Positions 32,623 to 42,456 of a stretch of 61,784 nt of DNA are shown here, piece after piece. This DNA is from Desulfobacteraceae bacterium (GTDB lineage Bacteria > Desulfobacterota > Desulfobacteria > Desulfobacterales > Desulfobacteraceae). Position numbers and translations under genes: made by a program. Location: assembly GCA_024227235.1 (NCBI GenBank), contig JAAEKY010000007.1:1-61784 (forward strand), written 5' to 3'. The notes beneath the pieces were generated by a model, which did not search any database, was not told the DNA's origin, and saw nothing but the letters and a program-made list of their open reading frames with translations. The stretch's first letter is position 1. Each line of letters begins with the position of its first letter.

Positions 32623-32913
32623 ATGGCTGAGCGTAGCAGAAAGATAGCGTCACTGTCTGTCACTTTTGTTATTTGTGGCTTGCTTGTTCTATTTAAATAT
32701 TTTTTAATCCAAAATAACGTTCAAGGTTTGAATGGGTCGCTGTTTATTGTTGCGAATTTTAATTATCTATTGGGATTATATATTGGGATTGTCTTTATTC
32801 AAGAATTTTTAGCAAGAGGGATTACCCAAACTGTAATCGCAGATGTGATGATCAAAAAAAATAAAAAAATTTTTCATCTTAGCCTCTTTTTACTTGATCA
32901 AGGATCTGTCTGA
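32623..32913 (+). CDS. Doubtful small membrane protein
   Basis: A 96-codon frame with two hydrophobic stretches (about residues 9-29 and 47-66). It overlaps the tail of the histidine kinase gene on the other strand by 35 bases, has a weak ribosome site and lies in a debris-rich gap. It may be a fragment of a lost membrane protein or chance. No family recognised. Confidence 0.25.
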   Translation: MAERSRKIASLSVTFVICGLLVLFKYFLIQNNVQGLNGSLFIVANFNYLLGLYIGIVFIQEFLARGITQTVIADVMIKKNKKIFHLSLFLLDQGSV

Positions 32914-35416
32914 CTTTTTTTCTCAGTTCATTTATCAGGACCGGTTTACCAATAAATGCTTTGATATTGAGTTCCTTTGCTTTCTTTTTATCTATCTTAT
33001 CACTGTATCCTGAACACAGTATAACCGGTGTATTAGATCGTATTTCTAAAATTCGTTTTATCAATTCTGTTCCGACCATTCCAGGCATCGCCATGTCCGT
33101 GATAACAAGATCATATCTTTCAGGATCAGATTTAAAAAGCTGAAGCGCTTGAGAACTATCTTGCATTTCTGTGACTGTATAACCGAGGGTTTCAAGCGAT
33201 TTTACACCCAATTTAAGAATTGATTTTTCATCATCTACAAATAAAATTGTTTCGGTCCCGGTAATTGACTGTTGATCTTCCTGATCATGTTCAGTTTCAC
33301 TCGATTGAGTTGTCACTGGTAGGAAAACATTAAAAACAGTTCCTTCATGGCTGGTTTCAATATGAATATCCCCCTTGTAGTTGGCAACAATTCCGTGGAC
33401 CAAGGACAAACCCAAACCAGACCCCTTTCCAATTTCTTTTGTTGTATAATAGGGGTCAAAAATTTTATTTAGTATTTCTTCTGGAATACCTGTGCCATTG
33501 TCACTGATACTCATGCAGATATACTTACCAGATGTTAAATTTAAGTTTTTGTCCGGCTCCTTAATATTTAAGCTGACTTTTAACAGGTCGCCTCGATTTT
33601 CCATTGCGTGATAAGCATTGGTACAAAGATTCATTACGATTTCATATATTTCAGTTGCATCACACAGGATATAATCTTCACCATCGTAAAGTTCTGTTTG
33701 AATTTTAATGTTGGCAGGAATGGAAGACCTCAATAATTTCATGGTTTCTTTAATGACAGGCTTCAGTAAAATTGGTTTTATATCCTGTTCCTCCTGTCTT
33801 GCAAATAAGAGTATTCTTTTAACTAAATCCCGAGCCCTTTTGGCACCGTCCAAAACATCTTCCAGATTTTCCAGTGCAGGATGATCTTTACCAAGGTCCA
33901 TTATGGTCATCTCGGTAAATCCAATTATCGGGTAGAGCATGTTATTAAAATCATGCGCGATACCTCCGGCAAGAGTCCCAATGGATTCCATTTTTTGAGA
34001 TTGACGAAGCCGTTTTTCCATTTGGTTTCTTTTAGTGATATCACGAAGGAATACAAAGAACAGCCCATCAGTTTCTTGAAAATACGATATACTGATTTCT
34101 ACATCAATTATATGGCCATTTTTATGTTGGTGTTTGCTTTCAAACCGGGCACTACCGTCTCTGATTATATTTTTTGTTCGTTCTTTTATTTCTTCCAGAG
34201 ATTTATTGGCTTCGACATCCATAATTGACATTTTTAAAAGCTCATCCCGACTATATCCAATCATGCGAGAGTATGCGTCATTTACATCAAGGAAATTAGC
34301 TTTTGAATCAACCATCCAATACCCATCAATAGAACTTTCAATAGTCGTCCGATATCTTTTTTCTTCCAGTTTTTGATCAGTTATATCCAAATGAGAGCCA
34401 ACCAGACGAATGGGATGACCATTTTCATCTTGAAATAAAGAACCTTGCGAAAAAATCCACCGATAGGAACCATTTTTATGGCGGAATCGAAATTCTACAT
34501 GATAGTCCTGGTTTACATCTTTAATGCATTTTTCTACAATTTTTATTGTTGGCTTAAGATCATCTGGATGGACACGATTTTCCCACTCTGAAAAATCATT
34601 ACCGATTTCGTGTTCATCGCATCCAATTTGCCTTTTCCATTCTGCTGAATAGTTTACTTTATTGGTAATCAAATTCCAATCCCACAGTCCAACATGCCCT
34701 GCTTTAATCGATTCATCCAGGTCAATGATCGATTTGCGAAGTTTTTTTTCTGATTTTTTATTTTGTTTTAAAATAAAAAAACTTATGAATAATGATGTAC
34801 CTATACTTAAAGTCAGAAAAAGGATTAAAAAGGTCATTGCTTCTTTCTGTCTTTTGTCTTTTAGTTCTATAAAATCAGTGGCTTTATTTCTTGCATAGTT
34901 TGTTAAACCCTGCATATTCTTTTCTAACAGTGCAACATGTTTGGCTCCTTTTCCAACGGTGATGATTGCTGCTTTTTTTCTATCTCCATTTTCTACTAAT
35001 TCAATCACTTCGCTACGAATTGGTTTCCAATTCGCAAATTGATTTCGGGCAGTTTTTTCTAACCGTTGACCTTCTTCGCCCAGAATTTTTAAACGCATAA
35101 TATCTAAATATTTGTATGCATTTGATTCTTCTTCACTAACGCTCCTGATAAACTTATCCACATCCGATTTAGAATCGAAAAGGACGACATCCTTCATGCT
35201 CCTGTGCATTTTTGTGATAGCCGTAGATACCTGTAATGACGCATTTGAAACCACAAGCGGATGATTATAAATTTTGTCGGTCAAATGAGAAAGATTTTGT
35301 ATCGTCGTTAATGTAAATAATCCAAACCCCAAAAAAAATGATATGATTATACCAAATACTATTATTAACTTTTGATAATTTTGTAGATAAATCACCTTTT
35401 TCATGTTGTTCTCCAA
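32879..35416 (-). CDS. Hybrid sensor histidine kinase (4-helix sensor, 2 PAS, HisKA, HATPase, REC)
   Basis: An 845-residue inner-membrane kinase. Membrane helices at about 16-38 and 193-215 flank a periplasmic helical-bundle sensor of the 4HB type. Two PAS domains follow (about 230-350 and 355-475), then HisKA with the phospho-His in GTLAGGIAHDFNNML, an ATPase domain with N box NLCTNAYHAM, G1 DNGTGIP and G2 GKGSGLGLSL, and a C-terminal receiver with phospho-Asp in LVITDMAMPG and Lys in IGKPV. All catalytic boxes are intact. No cognate output regulator lies nearby. It is the full-length relative of the truncated kinase at 2162-2996. Confidence 0.95.
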   Translation of the reverse strand: MENNMKKVIYLQNYQKLIIVFGIIISFFLGFGLFTLTTIQNLSHLTDKIYNHPLVVSNASLQVSTAITKMHRSMKDVVLFDSKSDVDKFIRSVSEEESNAYKYLDIMRLKILGEEGQRLEKTARNQFANWKPIRSEVIELVENGDRKKAAIITVGKGAKHVALLEKNMQGLTNYARNKATDFIELKDKRQKEAMTFLILFLTLSIGTSLFISFFILKQNKKSEKKLRKSIIDLDESIKAGHVGLWDWNLITNKVNYSAEWKRQIGCDEHEIGNDFSEWENRVHPDDLKPTIKIVEKCIKDVNQDYHVEFRFRHKNGSYRWIFSQGSLFQDENGHPIRLVGSHLDITDQKLEEKRYRTTIESSIDGYWMVDSKANFLDVNDAYSRMIGYSRDELLKMSIMDVEANKSLEEIKERTKNIIRDGSARFESKHQHKNGHIIDVEISISYFQETDGLFFVFLRDITKRNQMEKRLRQSQKMESIGTLAGGIAHDFNNMLYPIIGFTEMTIMDLGKDHPALENLEDVLDGAKRARDLVKRILLFARQEEQDIKPILLKPVIKETMKLLRSSIPANIKIQTELYDGEDYILCDATEIYEIVMNLCTNAYHAMENRGDLLKVSLNIKEPDKNLNLTSGKYICMSISDNGTGIPEEILNKIFDPYYTTKEIGKGSGLGLSLVHGIVANYKGDIHIETSHEGTVFNVFLPVTTQSSETEHDQEDQQSITGTETILFVDDEKSILKLGVKSLETLGYTVTEMQDSSQALQLFKSDPERYDLVITDMAMPGMVGTELIKRILEIRSNTPVILCSGYSDKIDKKKAKELNIKAFIGKPVLINELRKKVRQILDQVKRG

Positions 35417-35590
35417 ACGAGAATAGCAAAATTTTGGACAAGAATTTTAAGATTTATTTATCCTATATCAAATAAAAGTATAAATCAAATTTATCTTTCG
35501 TATGACTCATTTTTATACTCTTCAGGAGGAAATTCTGAATGCATTGTTAACTCATCAATATAGCAGGACTTTTGTACAAGTGTCGGTTCT

Positions 35591-35621
35591 CAGCCCCCAT
35601 GGAAAATTCCTGTGGGAGCTG
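35591..35621. terminator. GC-rich hairpin upstream of the kinase
   Basis: CAGCCCCCATGGAA pairs imperfectly with TTCCTGTGGGAGCTG and is followed by TTTATT on the plus strand. No plus-strand gene ends here; on the minus strand it lies just after the small exported protein gene (35654), which it may terminate. Confidence 0.5.
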
Positions 35622-35653
35622 TTTATTCGTGCCGAGCTTCTCCATATTATAAT

Positions 35654-35905
35654 CTATTCTATAATCGTGTCACCGGACTGAAAATCGAAATAAAATTTTG
35701 AAAATCGATAATTATGTTTATTTTTATTACTAGTAATAAATGGTTTTGCTATACCTGTTGTTGTATCTAAAATCAGACAAAGTCCAATCCCATCCATGGC
35801 AACCTGGTATCTTCCAACTTCTGTTTGTCTTTGTGATGCGCCTAATATTAATAAAAGCGACATTCCTAATAAAAATCCTATTGCAAGCATTTTCCAGTTT
35901 TTCAT
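35654..35905 (-). CDS. Small exported or membrane-anchored protein
   Basis: An 83-residue protein with an N-terminal hydrophobic segment (WKMLAIGFLLGMSLLLILGA) and a short outer part with YQVAMDGIGLCLILDTTTGIAKPF, a pattern of small periplasmic proteins that show a two-strand motif ending in DT-x-TG. The start at 35905 is chosen because AAGGAG lies nine bases upstream; a longer frame to 35938 lacks one. Function unknown. Confidence 0.65.
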   Translation of the reverse strand: MKNWKMLAIGFLLGMSLLLILGASQRQTEVGRYQVAMDGIGLCLILDTTTGIAKPFITSNKNKHNYRFSKFYFDFQSGDTIIE

Positions 35906-36042
35906 CTTGGCAGTCTCCTTTTTTAAATTTTTCTTCATTTCGTATCACTATACGGGCATCGCTTAATCAAATACAAGATCTTTTCTTTGTAAACCTCACT
36001 GATTTCTTCAACATATTAAAAAAAATGAAGCCGGATATTTCA

Positions 36043-36194
36043 TCAGACCTAAAACGATTTTATCTCAGCTGCAAGGCACAGGTCGTGAAGCTGTAGTCCT
36101 CTACTGCAATCGGCCTGTAACACCGCAGATGAGATAAAATCGTTTTGCCCGAAGGGTGGCATTTTGTCAAAATTTCTAATTCTCTCAGGTCTGA
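36043..36194. repeat. Long imperfect hairpin (REP/MITE-like)
   Basis: TCAGACCT (36043) pairs with AGGTCTGA (36187-36194); inside, AAAACGATTTTATCTCA (36051-36067) pairs perfectly over 17 bp with 36130-36146; further in, CTGC/GCAG, ACAGG/CCTGT and GTAG/CTAC continue to a TCCT tip. The right inner part (36114-36143) recurs at 57108-57137. No coding capacity. It lies between the small exported protein gene and the end of the acyl-CoA operon. Confidence 0.75.
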
Positions 36195-36218
36195 CCTTTA
36201 GGTTATGAAATATTTGGG

Positions 36219-37004
36219 CTAATCTTTTATATCTGTATGCCCAGGTTTCATTCGGTAAGTATAGGCAATCATCATCTGGTTCCTATCTTCCAGATTCAAA
36301 GCCGCCTCTAGACCAGCACAGTCCAGGTTGCAATTTATAGCTTCTTTGGTCATACGGATTCCCATTGGATTTTTCTCCACCATTGTTTTGGCAAGATCCT
36401 GGGCTGTTTTTATCATCTGGTCTTTTTGCACCACACGGGAGGCAAATCCAAGTTTAAGAGCCGTATCGGCGTCCATCCAGTTACCTGTCAGAAGATATTC
36501 ATAGGCCCTTCCAGCCCCAATAAGACGGGGTAAAAAATAAGAAGATGCCATATCAGCCCCGCCAAGACCGATGTTAATATAAGCGGCAGAAAATCTTGCA
36601 TCCTGGGAAAGTATTCTGATGTCCGATGCCATGGCAAGAGAAAATCCAATCCCTGCTGCTGCACCATGTATGCAGGCAATAATGGGTTGGGGCAATTGCC
36701 GCATACCTAAGAAAAGGCGACTCATACGGGCCTGGGCATTGTAGGCTTTTTCGGGCGTCATATTAAAAATCTCATCCGCATAATGCTTTGTATCCAATCC
36801 GGCACAAAACCCCTTGGCATCTCCGCCATCCAATATGATAACACGCGTTTTTTCATCATAGCGGCGTTCCTTTAAAAAGGCCTCAAACGCTTCTACCATA
36901 GAAAAATCAAAAGCATTATATGTCTTTTTTCTGTTCAGGGTCAGGAATCCAATCCCTTTTTCAGTCCTGAATGTAAACGGGGGAGTATCCATATTTTCGT
37001 TCAT
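36219..37004 (-). CDS. Crotonase-family protein with atypical active site
   Basis: A 261-residue enoyl-CoA hydratase/isomerase fold. The oxyanion-hole strands are present (FCAGLD and HGAAAGIG), but the two glutamates that activate water in hydratases are replaced: the first position is Ser in GIGFSLAMASD and the second is Tyr in FSAAYINIGLGG. An Asp two turns on (GGADMASSYF) aligns with the catalytic Asp of dienoyl-CoA isomerases. It may therefore isomerise or hydrolyse rather than hydrate. Last gene of the acyl-CoA operon. Confidence 0.9.
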   Translation of the reverse strand: MNENMDTPPFTFRTEKGIGFLTLNRKKTYNAFDFSMVEAFEAFLKERRYDEKTRVIILDGGDAKGFCAGLDTKHYADEIFNMTPEKAYNAQARMSRLFLGMRQLPQPIIACIHGAAAGIGFSLAMASDIRILSQDARFSAAYINIGLGGADMASSYFLPRLIGAGRAYEYLLTGNWMDADTALKLGFASRVVQKDQMIKTAQDLAKTMVEKNPMGIRMTKEAINCNLDCAGLEAALNLEDRNQMMIAYTYRMKPGHTDIKD

Positions 37005-37043
37005 ATTAATGTGTCTCCTTTTTTTAAATCAAATATAATTCCA

Positions 37044-38855
37044 TCAATTCGTAAAGCAGGATTCCGGCATAGCCAGTGTAGCTTTTAACTTTCGTCCTAA
37101 AGTGATTGAAAGGCTTTTGGTCTTTGGCAGCTCATAGGAAAAAAAGTATGTGGCCACTTGAATTTTACCTTCATAAAATAATGTATCTTTCTTTTTTACA
37201 GCTTCCCGCTCCAATTTTTTTGATGCTGCCAGGGCCATGGACAACCATTGCCAGGCAATGACAATGGTCCCAAACATTTCAAGGTATAATGTTGCATCCG
37301 CCAGATAGGCCGGCACTCCCTGTTCTGCAGCTATCACGCCAAGATCCATGGTTGTTTTTTCAAGGAGAGTGACAGCGGCTGCAAGGTCGCAGGCCATGCC
37401 TTCTAAGCGGGGGGATTGATTGGCATCTTCAATCGTCTTTGATATCTTCTGTTTTAGTAATATCATGGCCTGACCATTTTCCATGGTAACCTTTCGCCCT
37501 AACAGATCCAGGCCCTGAATTCCGGTGGTGCCTTCATGGATAGCGTGAATCCGCATATCCCTGAAATGCTGTTCAACCGGGTAATCCTCACAATAGCCAT
37601 ATCCGCCAAAACATTGGAGGCTCAGGCTTGTGGAGTGAATGCCCGCTTCTGAAGGATAAGACTTGGCAATGGGGGTTAACAATTCCAGCAGCAAGTGAAG
37701 ATCCTTTCTATCAGGCGTCTGGAGCAGTGTATCCTCCCATATACCGCATTGAAGGATCAGACAAAGCGCTCCTTCTGATACTGCCCTTTGGAAAAGCAGC
37801 ATCCGTTTAACATCTGTGTGCTGTATGATGGGGATCTGTGGCGCATCCTTTTTGTCAGTCATCTTTCGACCCTGTTTTCGGGTTCTGCAATGATCAAGGG
37901 CAGCATGGTAGGCTGCTGTGGCAATGGCTGTTGCTCCCATACCCACTTCCAGCCGTGCACCATTCATCATCTGGAACATATAAAAAAGACCTTTATGCTC
38001 CTGCCCCACAAGGTATCCCATGCAATTGTCCTTTTCTCCCAATCGAATCCCTGCAATGGGCGCGCCCCTGTATCCCAGCTTATGGAACATCTGTGTGATC
38101 GTAACATCATTATCCACAAGATTTCCCTGGGCATCCGGCCTGAATTTAGGGACGATAAACAATGAAATTCCTTTAATCCCGGCAGGTGCACCCTTTATCC
38201 TTGCCAGCATCAGATGAATGACATTCTCCACGCCGTCATGATCTCCAGCTGAAATAAAAATCTTTTCACCAAATATTTTATACGCGTTATCCGATACAGG
38301 AACGGCCTGAGTGGTTAGATCTCCCAGAGAACTTCCAGCTTCTGGTTCTGTCAGTGCCATTGTGCCCTGCCACTTGCCTGCCAGCATGGACGGCAGATAA
38401 ATATTTTGCAGTGTTTTGGAGCCAAAACTTAAAATCAATCGGGCGGCACCAATGGTCAGGCCTGAATAAACTGAGGCAGAATAATTGGCAGAGGCAAAAA
38501 TAAAATTAATGCAGTGAAGAAGAGATGGGGGCATATTCTCTCCTCCCCACTTTTCAGGAAAAATAGCAGAGATCCACCCATCATTGCCCAATATTTTCAA
38601 TATCTTTCTAATCCCTGGATGAACTTTTATCTTTCCATCTGACAGGGTTGGCGGGTTTCGATCCATTTCTTCAAAAATCGGGTGGAGTTCCTTTTTTGCA
38701 AAATCAAAGGCCGCATCCAGTACCATGCCTGTTGCCTTGTCAGATGATGGGTGATCAGGGTCGCTCAAGGCGGTTGAATTTTCTTTTTCAAGGTCGACCA
38801 TTTTTGTCTGGTAGGTGAACTTAAGATCTTTCATACTCATGAATCTATTGTTCAT
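37044..38855 (-). CDS. Acyl-CoA dehydrogenase (603 aa type)
   Basis: A 603-residue flavoprotein with the long C-terminal extension seen in DmdC/FadE5-like enzymes. MALTEPEAGSSLGDL is the FAD and substrate signature, and IHEGTTGIQGLDLLGRK carries the predicted catalytic Glu. It oxidises the alpha-beta bond of an acyl-CoA and passes electrons to ETF. It shares length and architecture with the dehydrogenase at 39837-41648, so the two probably arose by duplication and act on different chain lengths or branching. Confidence 0.95.
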   Translation of the reverse strand: MNNRFMSMKDLKFTYQTKMVDLEKENSTALSDPDHPSSDKATGMVLDAAFDFAKKELHPIFEEMDRNPPTLSDGKIKVHPGIRKILKILGNDGWISAIFPEKWGGENMPPSLLHCINFIFASANYSASVYSGLTIGAARLILSFGSKTLQNIYLPSMLAGKWQGTMALTEPEAGSSLGDLTTQAVPVSDNAYKIFGEKIFISAGDHDGVENVIHLMLARIKGAPAGIKGISLFIVPKFRPDAQGNLVDNDVTITQMFHKLGYRGAPIAGIRLGEKDNCMGYLVGQEHKGLFYMFQMMNGARLEVGMGATAIATAAYHAALDHCRTRKQGRKMTDKKDAPQIPIIQHTDVKRMLLFQRAVSEGALCLILQCGIWEDTLLQTPDRKDLHLLLELLTPIAKSYPSEAGIHSTSLSLQCFGGYGYCEDYPVEQHFRDMRIHAIHEGTTGIQGLDLLGRKVTMENGQAMILLKQKISKTIEDANQSPRLEGMACDLAAAVTLLEKTTMDLGVIAAEQGVPAYLADATLYLEMFGTIVIAWQWLSMALAASKKLEREAVKKKDTLFYEGKIQVATYFFSYELPKTKSLSITLGRKLKATLAMPESCFTN

Positions 38856-38922
38856 GATTTTTCCCTTTTAGCTTGATCAGTTTATTTAAAAACAGGGCTG
38901 TTTTTTTGTAATCGCTATTGTT

Positions 38923-39825
38923 TTAATGTATGCCTTCCAAAAAATCAGGTTTTAAAAATGCTGGATCCGGATACTGATAAAACCCTTTTCCGGTTTTCAT
39001 TCCCAGATTTCCTTTTTCTACAAATGTCTTGAGAAAATCTGCATTTTGCTTTCCTTTTGCATTATTGGTTTTTGCGGCCCAGTAATCGGTAGCCTTGTAC
39101 ACAGTTTCAAGCCCGATAGAATCCATAATTCCAAACGGTCCTGCATGGGTTCGCATGATACCCATCCAGGCCCTGTCAACGTCTTCATAGGATGCCACCT
39201 GACCAGAAGCAAGGGATAAAGCCGCACCCAGCAACTCTGTCAGCAGGGTATTGAAGACATACCCATGCTGTTCTTTTTTCAACTCAATAGGATATTGTTT
39301 AATCGATTTGCAAAACCCTAAGATCGTATCAAGGGTTTGTTTTGATGTTCCAGAATGAGGCATCACATCCACGATATTCGTAATAGAGCAGTCATGAAAA
39401 TGAAGGGCTGCAAACCGATCCGGGCGGCCTGTGGCATCTGCTATCATAGAGGGTACCAGAGTGGATGTATTTGTTGTAAACAGGGTGTGTTCAGGACAAA
39501 TTTTGTTGAATTGTGAAAACACTTTTGCTTTTAGCTTTGGGTCTTCAGGAACAGATTCATTCATCAGGTCAGCATTTTTTCCTGCCAAAACAGCATCGCT
39601 TGTAAATTTGATCCGTAAGATTCCTTTATCTGCTTGATCCTGGTCAACCCGGTTGTGTGCTATAAGGGAATCTGCCACTTTTCTTAATCGATCTTGCGCA
39701 TTTACCAATGCCTGATCAAATGCATCATAAATAATGACATCATGGCCTGCTGCAGCACACAAAAAACCAATCTGCATTCCCATAGTTCCCGAGCCCAGGA
39801 TGAGTACATTTTTTATTGCATGCAT
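38923..39825 (-). CDS. 3-hydroxyacyl-CoA dehydrogenase
   Basis: A 300-residue NAD-dependent dehydrogenase. The Rossmann fingerprint is LILGSGTMGMQIGFLCAAAG. The catalytic His is in ALHFHDCS, followed by a conserved Asn-rich turn; the C-terminal helical domain (DSIGLETVYKATDYWA, GMKTGKGFYQYP) is complete. It converts 3-hydroxyacyl-CoA to 3-ketoacyl-CoA. It is not fused to a hydratase, unlike FadB. Third from the end of the acyl-CoA operon, 11 bases from the preceding dehydrogenase gene. Confidence 0.94.
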   Translation of the reverse strand: MHAIKNVLILGSGTMGMQIGFLCAAAGHDVIIYDAFDQALVNAQDRLRKVADSLIAHNRVDQDQADKGILRIKFTSDAVLAGKNADLMNESVPEDPKLKAKVFSQFNKICPEHTLFTTNTSTLVPSMIADATGRPDRFAALHFHDCSITNIVDVMPHSGTSKQTLDTILGFCKSIKQYPIELKKEQHGYVFNTLLTELLGAALSLASGQVASYEDVDRAWMGIMRTHAGPFGIMDSIGLETVYKATDYWAAKTNNAKGKQNADFLKTFVEKGNLGMKTGKGFYQYPDPAFLKPDFLEGIH

Positions 39826-39836
39826 CCTTGTTCTCC

Positions 39837-41648
39837 TTAGCCGAAAGCGGCTTCATCCATTGCTAAAGAAGCATCACTGAGCGCCTGAACCGATTTCATT
39901 TTACCGAATGTAACAGGCAATACGGTTTCTATATAAAACCGGGCTGCAGTGACCACTCCCTGATAAAAAATACGATCTTTTTCTTTTGGATTATTTTCAA
40001 GAGCATTTTTTGCTGTCAGGGCTCGCCACAAATGCATCCACCCTAATGCGACATCTCCGGTCACTTCTAAAAATGGATGGGCATTTGCAAAAGCGGTTGC
40101 ATAATTTTCCGACATGGCAGCACCGCCTATTGTCATGGCAGTCAATCCAAGGGCATTGACCTGTTTTTCAAGCATCTTGGCAAGGGCTATCAAAGATTCT
40201 TTTTCTTTTGCTGCTGAAATAATTTTATTGATTTCACCTAAAAAATTAGTATAAACCATACCCTTTTCCATGCCTAGTTTCCGACCGAGAAGATCCATTG
40301 CCTGGATACCGTCTGTCCCTTCATAAATAGAGGCTATTTTTACGTCACGGGCCAGTTGTTCTACCGGGAATTCACTCGTAAATCCATATCCACCAAATAC
40401 CTGAATGGCTTCAACACATACTTCAAAGCCCCGTTCTGCACAATACGCTTTTACAACGGGGGTTAAAAGCTCCAGCATATCTCCAGCAAGTTTTTTGGTT
40501 TCCGCATCCTGAGAAACCTCTTTTTTATCAAAACAGGCACCCACATAATAAACAAGACTTCTCATCCCATCTACGTGGACTTTCATCCAGGTCAGCATCC
40601 GTCGGACATCCGGGTGTTGGATAATGGGGATAGATTTTGCATCCGGGTCTTTCAAACAGGCTATTTCCTTACCCTGAACCCGCGTTTTCGCGTATTCCAA
40701 AGCATACAGGTAAGCCAGTGAAGCACTTGTGCTGCCCTGGAATCCGACATTAAGGCGGGATTCATTCATCATATGGAACATGATTTCAAGGCCTTGATTC
40801 TCTTCACCCAGCAACAATCCCCTGCACTTGCCTTTGCCGCCAAAAGAAAGCGAACAGGTGGAAGAGCCATGCATTCCCATTTTCTCTTCAATTCCTGTAC
40901 ACTCTACATCATTTAATTCACCAAGAGTTTTATCTTTATTGACCCAAATTTTAGGAACAATAAAAATAGAGATACCTTTACTGCCTTCTGGAGCGCCTTC
41001 TACTCTAGCCAGAACCGGGTGGATAATATTTTCAGAAAGGTCATGATCCCCTCCTGTTATAAAAATTTTGTTACCGGTAATGGTGTAGGTACCGTCATCA
41101 TTTTTTTTCGCTGAGGTGGTCAACGCCCCCACATCAGACCCAGCTTCAGGCTCTGTCAGCACCATGGTGCCAGACCATTTTGCCGTATATAAATTTTCAA
41201 GAAACAATTGTTTTTGCTGATCTGTGCCATAAAGCTCGATCATCTTTCCTGTTCCATGGCCCATATGAATATATCCGCTAAGGGAATAATTGGCTCCGAC
41301 CACATATTCCATGATCGCTGTAGATATAAGGTAAGGAAGCCCTTGCCCTCCCCATTCAGGATCTTCCATAGTGGACACAAGCTGGGCATCTCTTATCGCT
41401 TTTTTTGCCCGGTGAAAAGATTGGGGTACTTTCACCTGACCATTTTCGAATTCAACACCTTTTTTATCGCTCTCCGCCAGGGTGGGCAGTATTTCTTTTA
41501 AAGATAATTTTCTGGCTTCAGCAATGATCATATCAAACATTTTTTTTGAAAAATCTTCAAATTTCTCATGTTTGGTTAATTGCTCGGCATCCAAAAGCTC
41601 ATACATGACAAAATCGATTTCTCTTCTATCTGCAATAAGTTGGGCCAT
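39837..41648 (-). CDS. Acyl-CoA dehydrogenase (603 aa type)
   Basis: A 603-residue acyl-CoA dehydrogenase with the same extended C-terminus as the enzyme at 37044-38855. MVLTEPEAGSDVGALTT is the FAD signature and SIYEGTDGIQAMDLLGRK contains the catalytic Glu region. Central to an acyl-CoA beta-oxidation operon; substrate not predictable. Confidence 0.95.
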   Translation of the reverse strand: MAQLIADRREIDFVMYELLDAEQLTKHEKFEDFSKKMFDMIIAEARKLSLKEILPTLAESDKKGVEFENGQVKVPQSFHRAKKAIRDAQLVSTMEDPEWGGQGLPYLISTAIMEYVVGANYSLSGYIHMGHGTGKMIELYGTDQQKQLFLENLYTAKWSGTMVLTEPEAGSDVGALTTSAKKNDDGTYTITGNKIFITGGDHDLSENIIHPVLARVEGAPEGSKGISIFIVPKIWVNKDKTLGELNDVECTGIEEKMGMHGSSTCSLSFGGKGKCRGLLLGEENQGLEIMFHMMNESRLNVGFQGSTSASLAYLYALEYAKTRVQGKEIACLKDPDAKSIPIIQHPDVRRMLTWMKVHVDGMRSLVYYVGACFDKKEVSQDAETKKLAGDMLELLTPVVKAYCAERGFEVCVEAIQVFGGYGFTSEFPVEQLARDVKIASIYEGTDGIQAMDLLGRKLGMEKGMVYTNFLGEINKIISAAKEKESLIALAKMLEKQVNALGLTAMTIGGAAMSENYATAFANAHPFLEVTGDVALGWMHLWRALTAKNALENNPKEKDRIFYQGVVTAARFYIETVLPVTFGKMKSVQALSDASLAMDEAAFG

Positions 41649-41677
41649 CTTTCTTCCTTTTTATCTAAATTTTAAGG

Positions 41678-42430
41678 TTAAACCAGCATACCACCATCGC
41701 AGATCAGGCTTGCGCCTGTGGTAAACGATGCAGCATCTGAAACAAGATAAAGTACTGCCCCTGCCATTTCCTCAGGATCAGCATACCTTCCCATGGGAAT
41801 CTGGGACACAGCAAATTTACAAATTTCATCAGATGATATGATGGCACTGGAAAACTTTGTATCCGTGAGACCCGGTAAAAGGGCGTTTACACGAATTCCT
41901 TTGGGTGCCAACTCCCTTGAAAGGGTTTGTGTCATATTGACAAGCGCTGCTTTTGTGGCAGAATAGACCCCTTGAAAAAGTCCTGGACTTACCGCATTGA
42001 CAGAAGAAACATTTACAATAGCCCCTTTTTCTTTCATGAGTGGAACTGCATGCTTGATCATAAAAAAAGGGCCTTTCAGGTTCACATCAACTGTTTTATC
42101 CCAGATCCCTTCATCTGCTGTGAGCATCTCCCCAAAATGAGGATTGGTCGCAGCATTGTTCACCAGGATATCTAAAGAACCATATGTTTCCATAATCTTT
42201 TCATACATGGCCTTAATTTGATCTGGATAACCTGTATGACAGACCATGGCACTGGCCTTTCCTCCTGATTCTTTTATTTTTTGTACCGCGGCTTCTAGAT
42301 CTTCAATCTTCCGACTGACCAGGATACACGTGGCTCCGTATTGCGCCAGCTTCTTTGCAACTGCAAATCCAATTCCCCTGCTGGCACCGGTAATCACTGC
42401 CGTTCGTCCCTCAAGGTTAAAATCTTTCAT
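41678..42430 (-). CDS. Short-chain dehydrogenase/reductase
   Basis: A 250-residue classical SDR: cofactor loop TGASRGIG, NNAAT, catalytic Ser in VSSVNAVSPG and Tyr-x3-Lys in YSATKAAL. Arg after the second strand (SRK) suggests NADP preference but this is not decisive. In this operon it may act on a hydroxy- or keto-acyl intermediate. Confidence 0.93.
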   Translation of the reverse strand: MKDFNLEGRTAVITGASRGIGFAVAKKLAQYGATCILVSRKIEDLEAAVQKIKESGGKASAMVCHTGYPDQIKAMYEKIMETYGSLDILVNNAATNPHFGEMLTADEGIWDKTVDVNLKGPFFMIKHAVPLMKEKGAIVNVSSVNAVSPGLFQGVYSATKAALVNMTQTLSRELAPKGIRVNALLPGLTDTKFSSAIISSDEICKFAVSQIPMGRYADPEEMAGAVLYLVSDAASFTTGASLICDGGMLV

Positions 42431-42456
42431 TTTTTTATTCTCCTTCAGTATTTTTT

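Larger units (their letters stand above)
31995..32878. other. Remnant-rich gap
   Basis: Nearly 900 bases without a solid gene. It contains a receiver-domain fragment (32136-32225, minus), repeat A copy 2 (32285-32464) and a doubtful 96-codon membrane frame (32623-32913). It reads as the debris of lost signalling genes. Confidence 0.55.
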
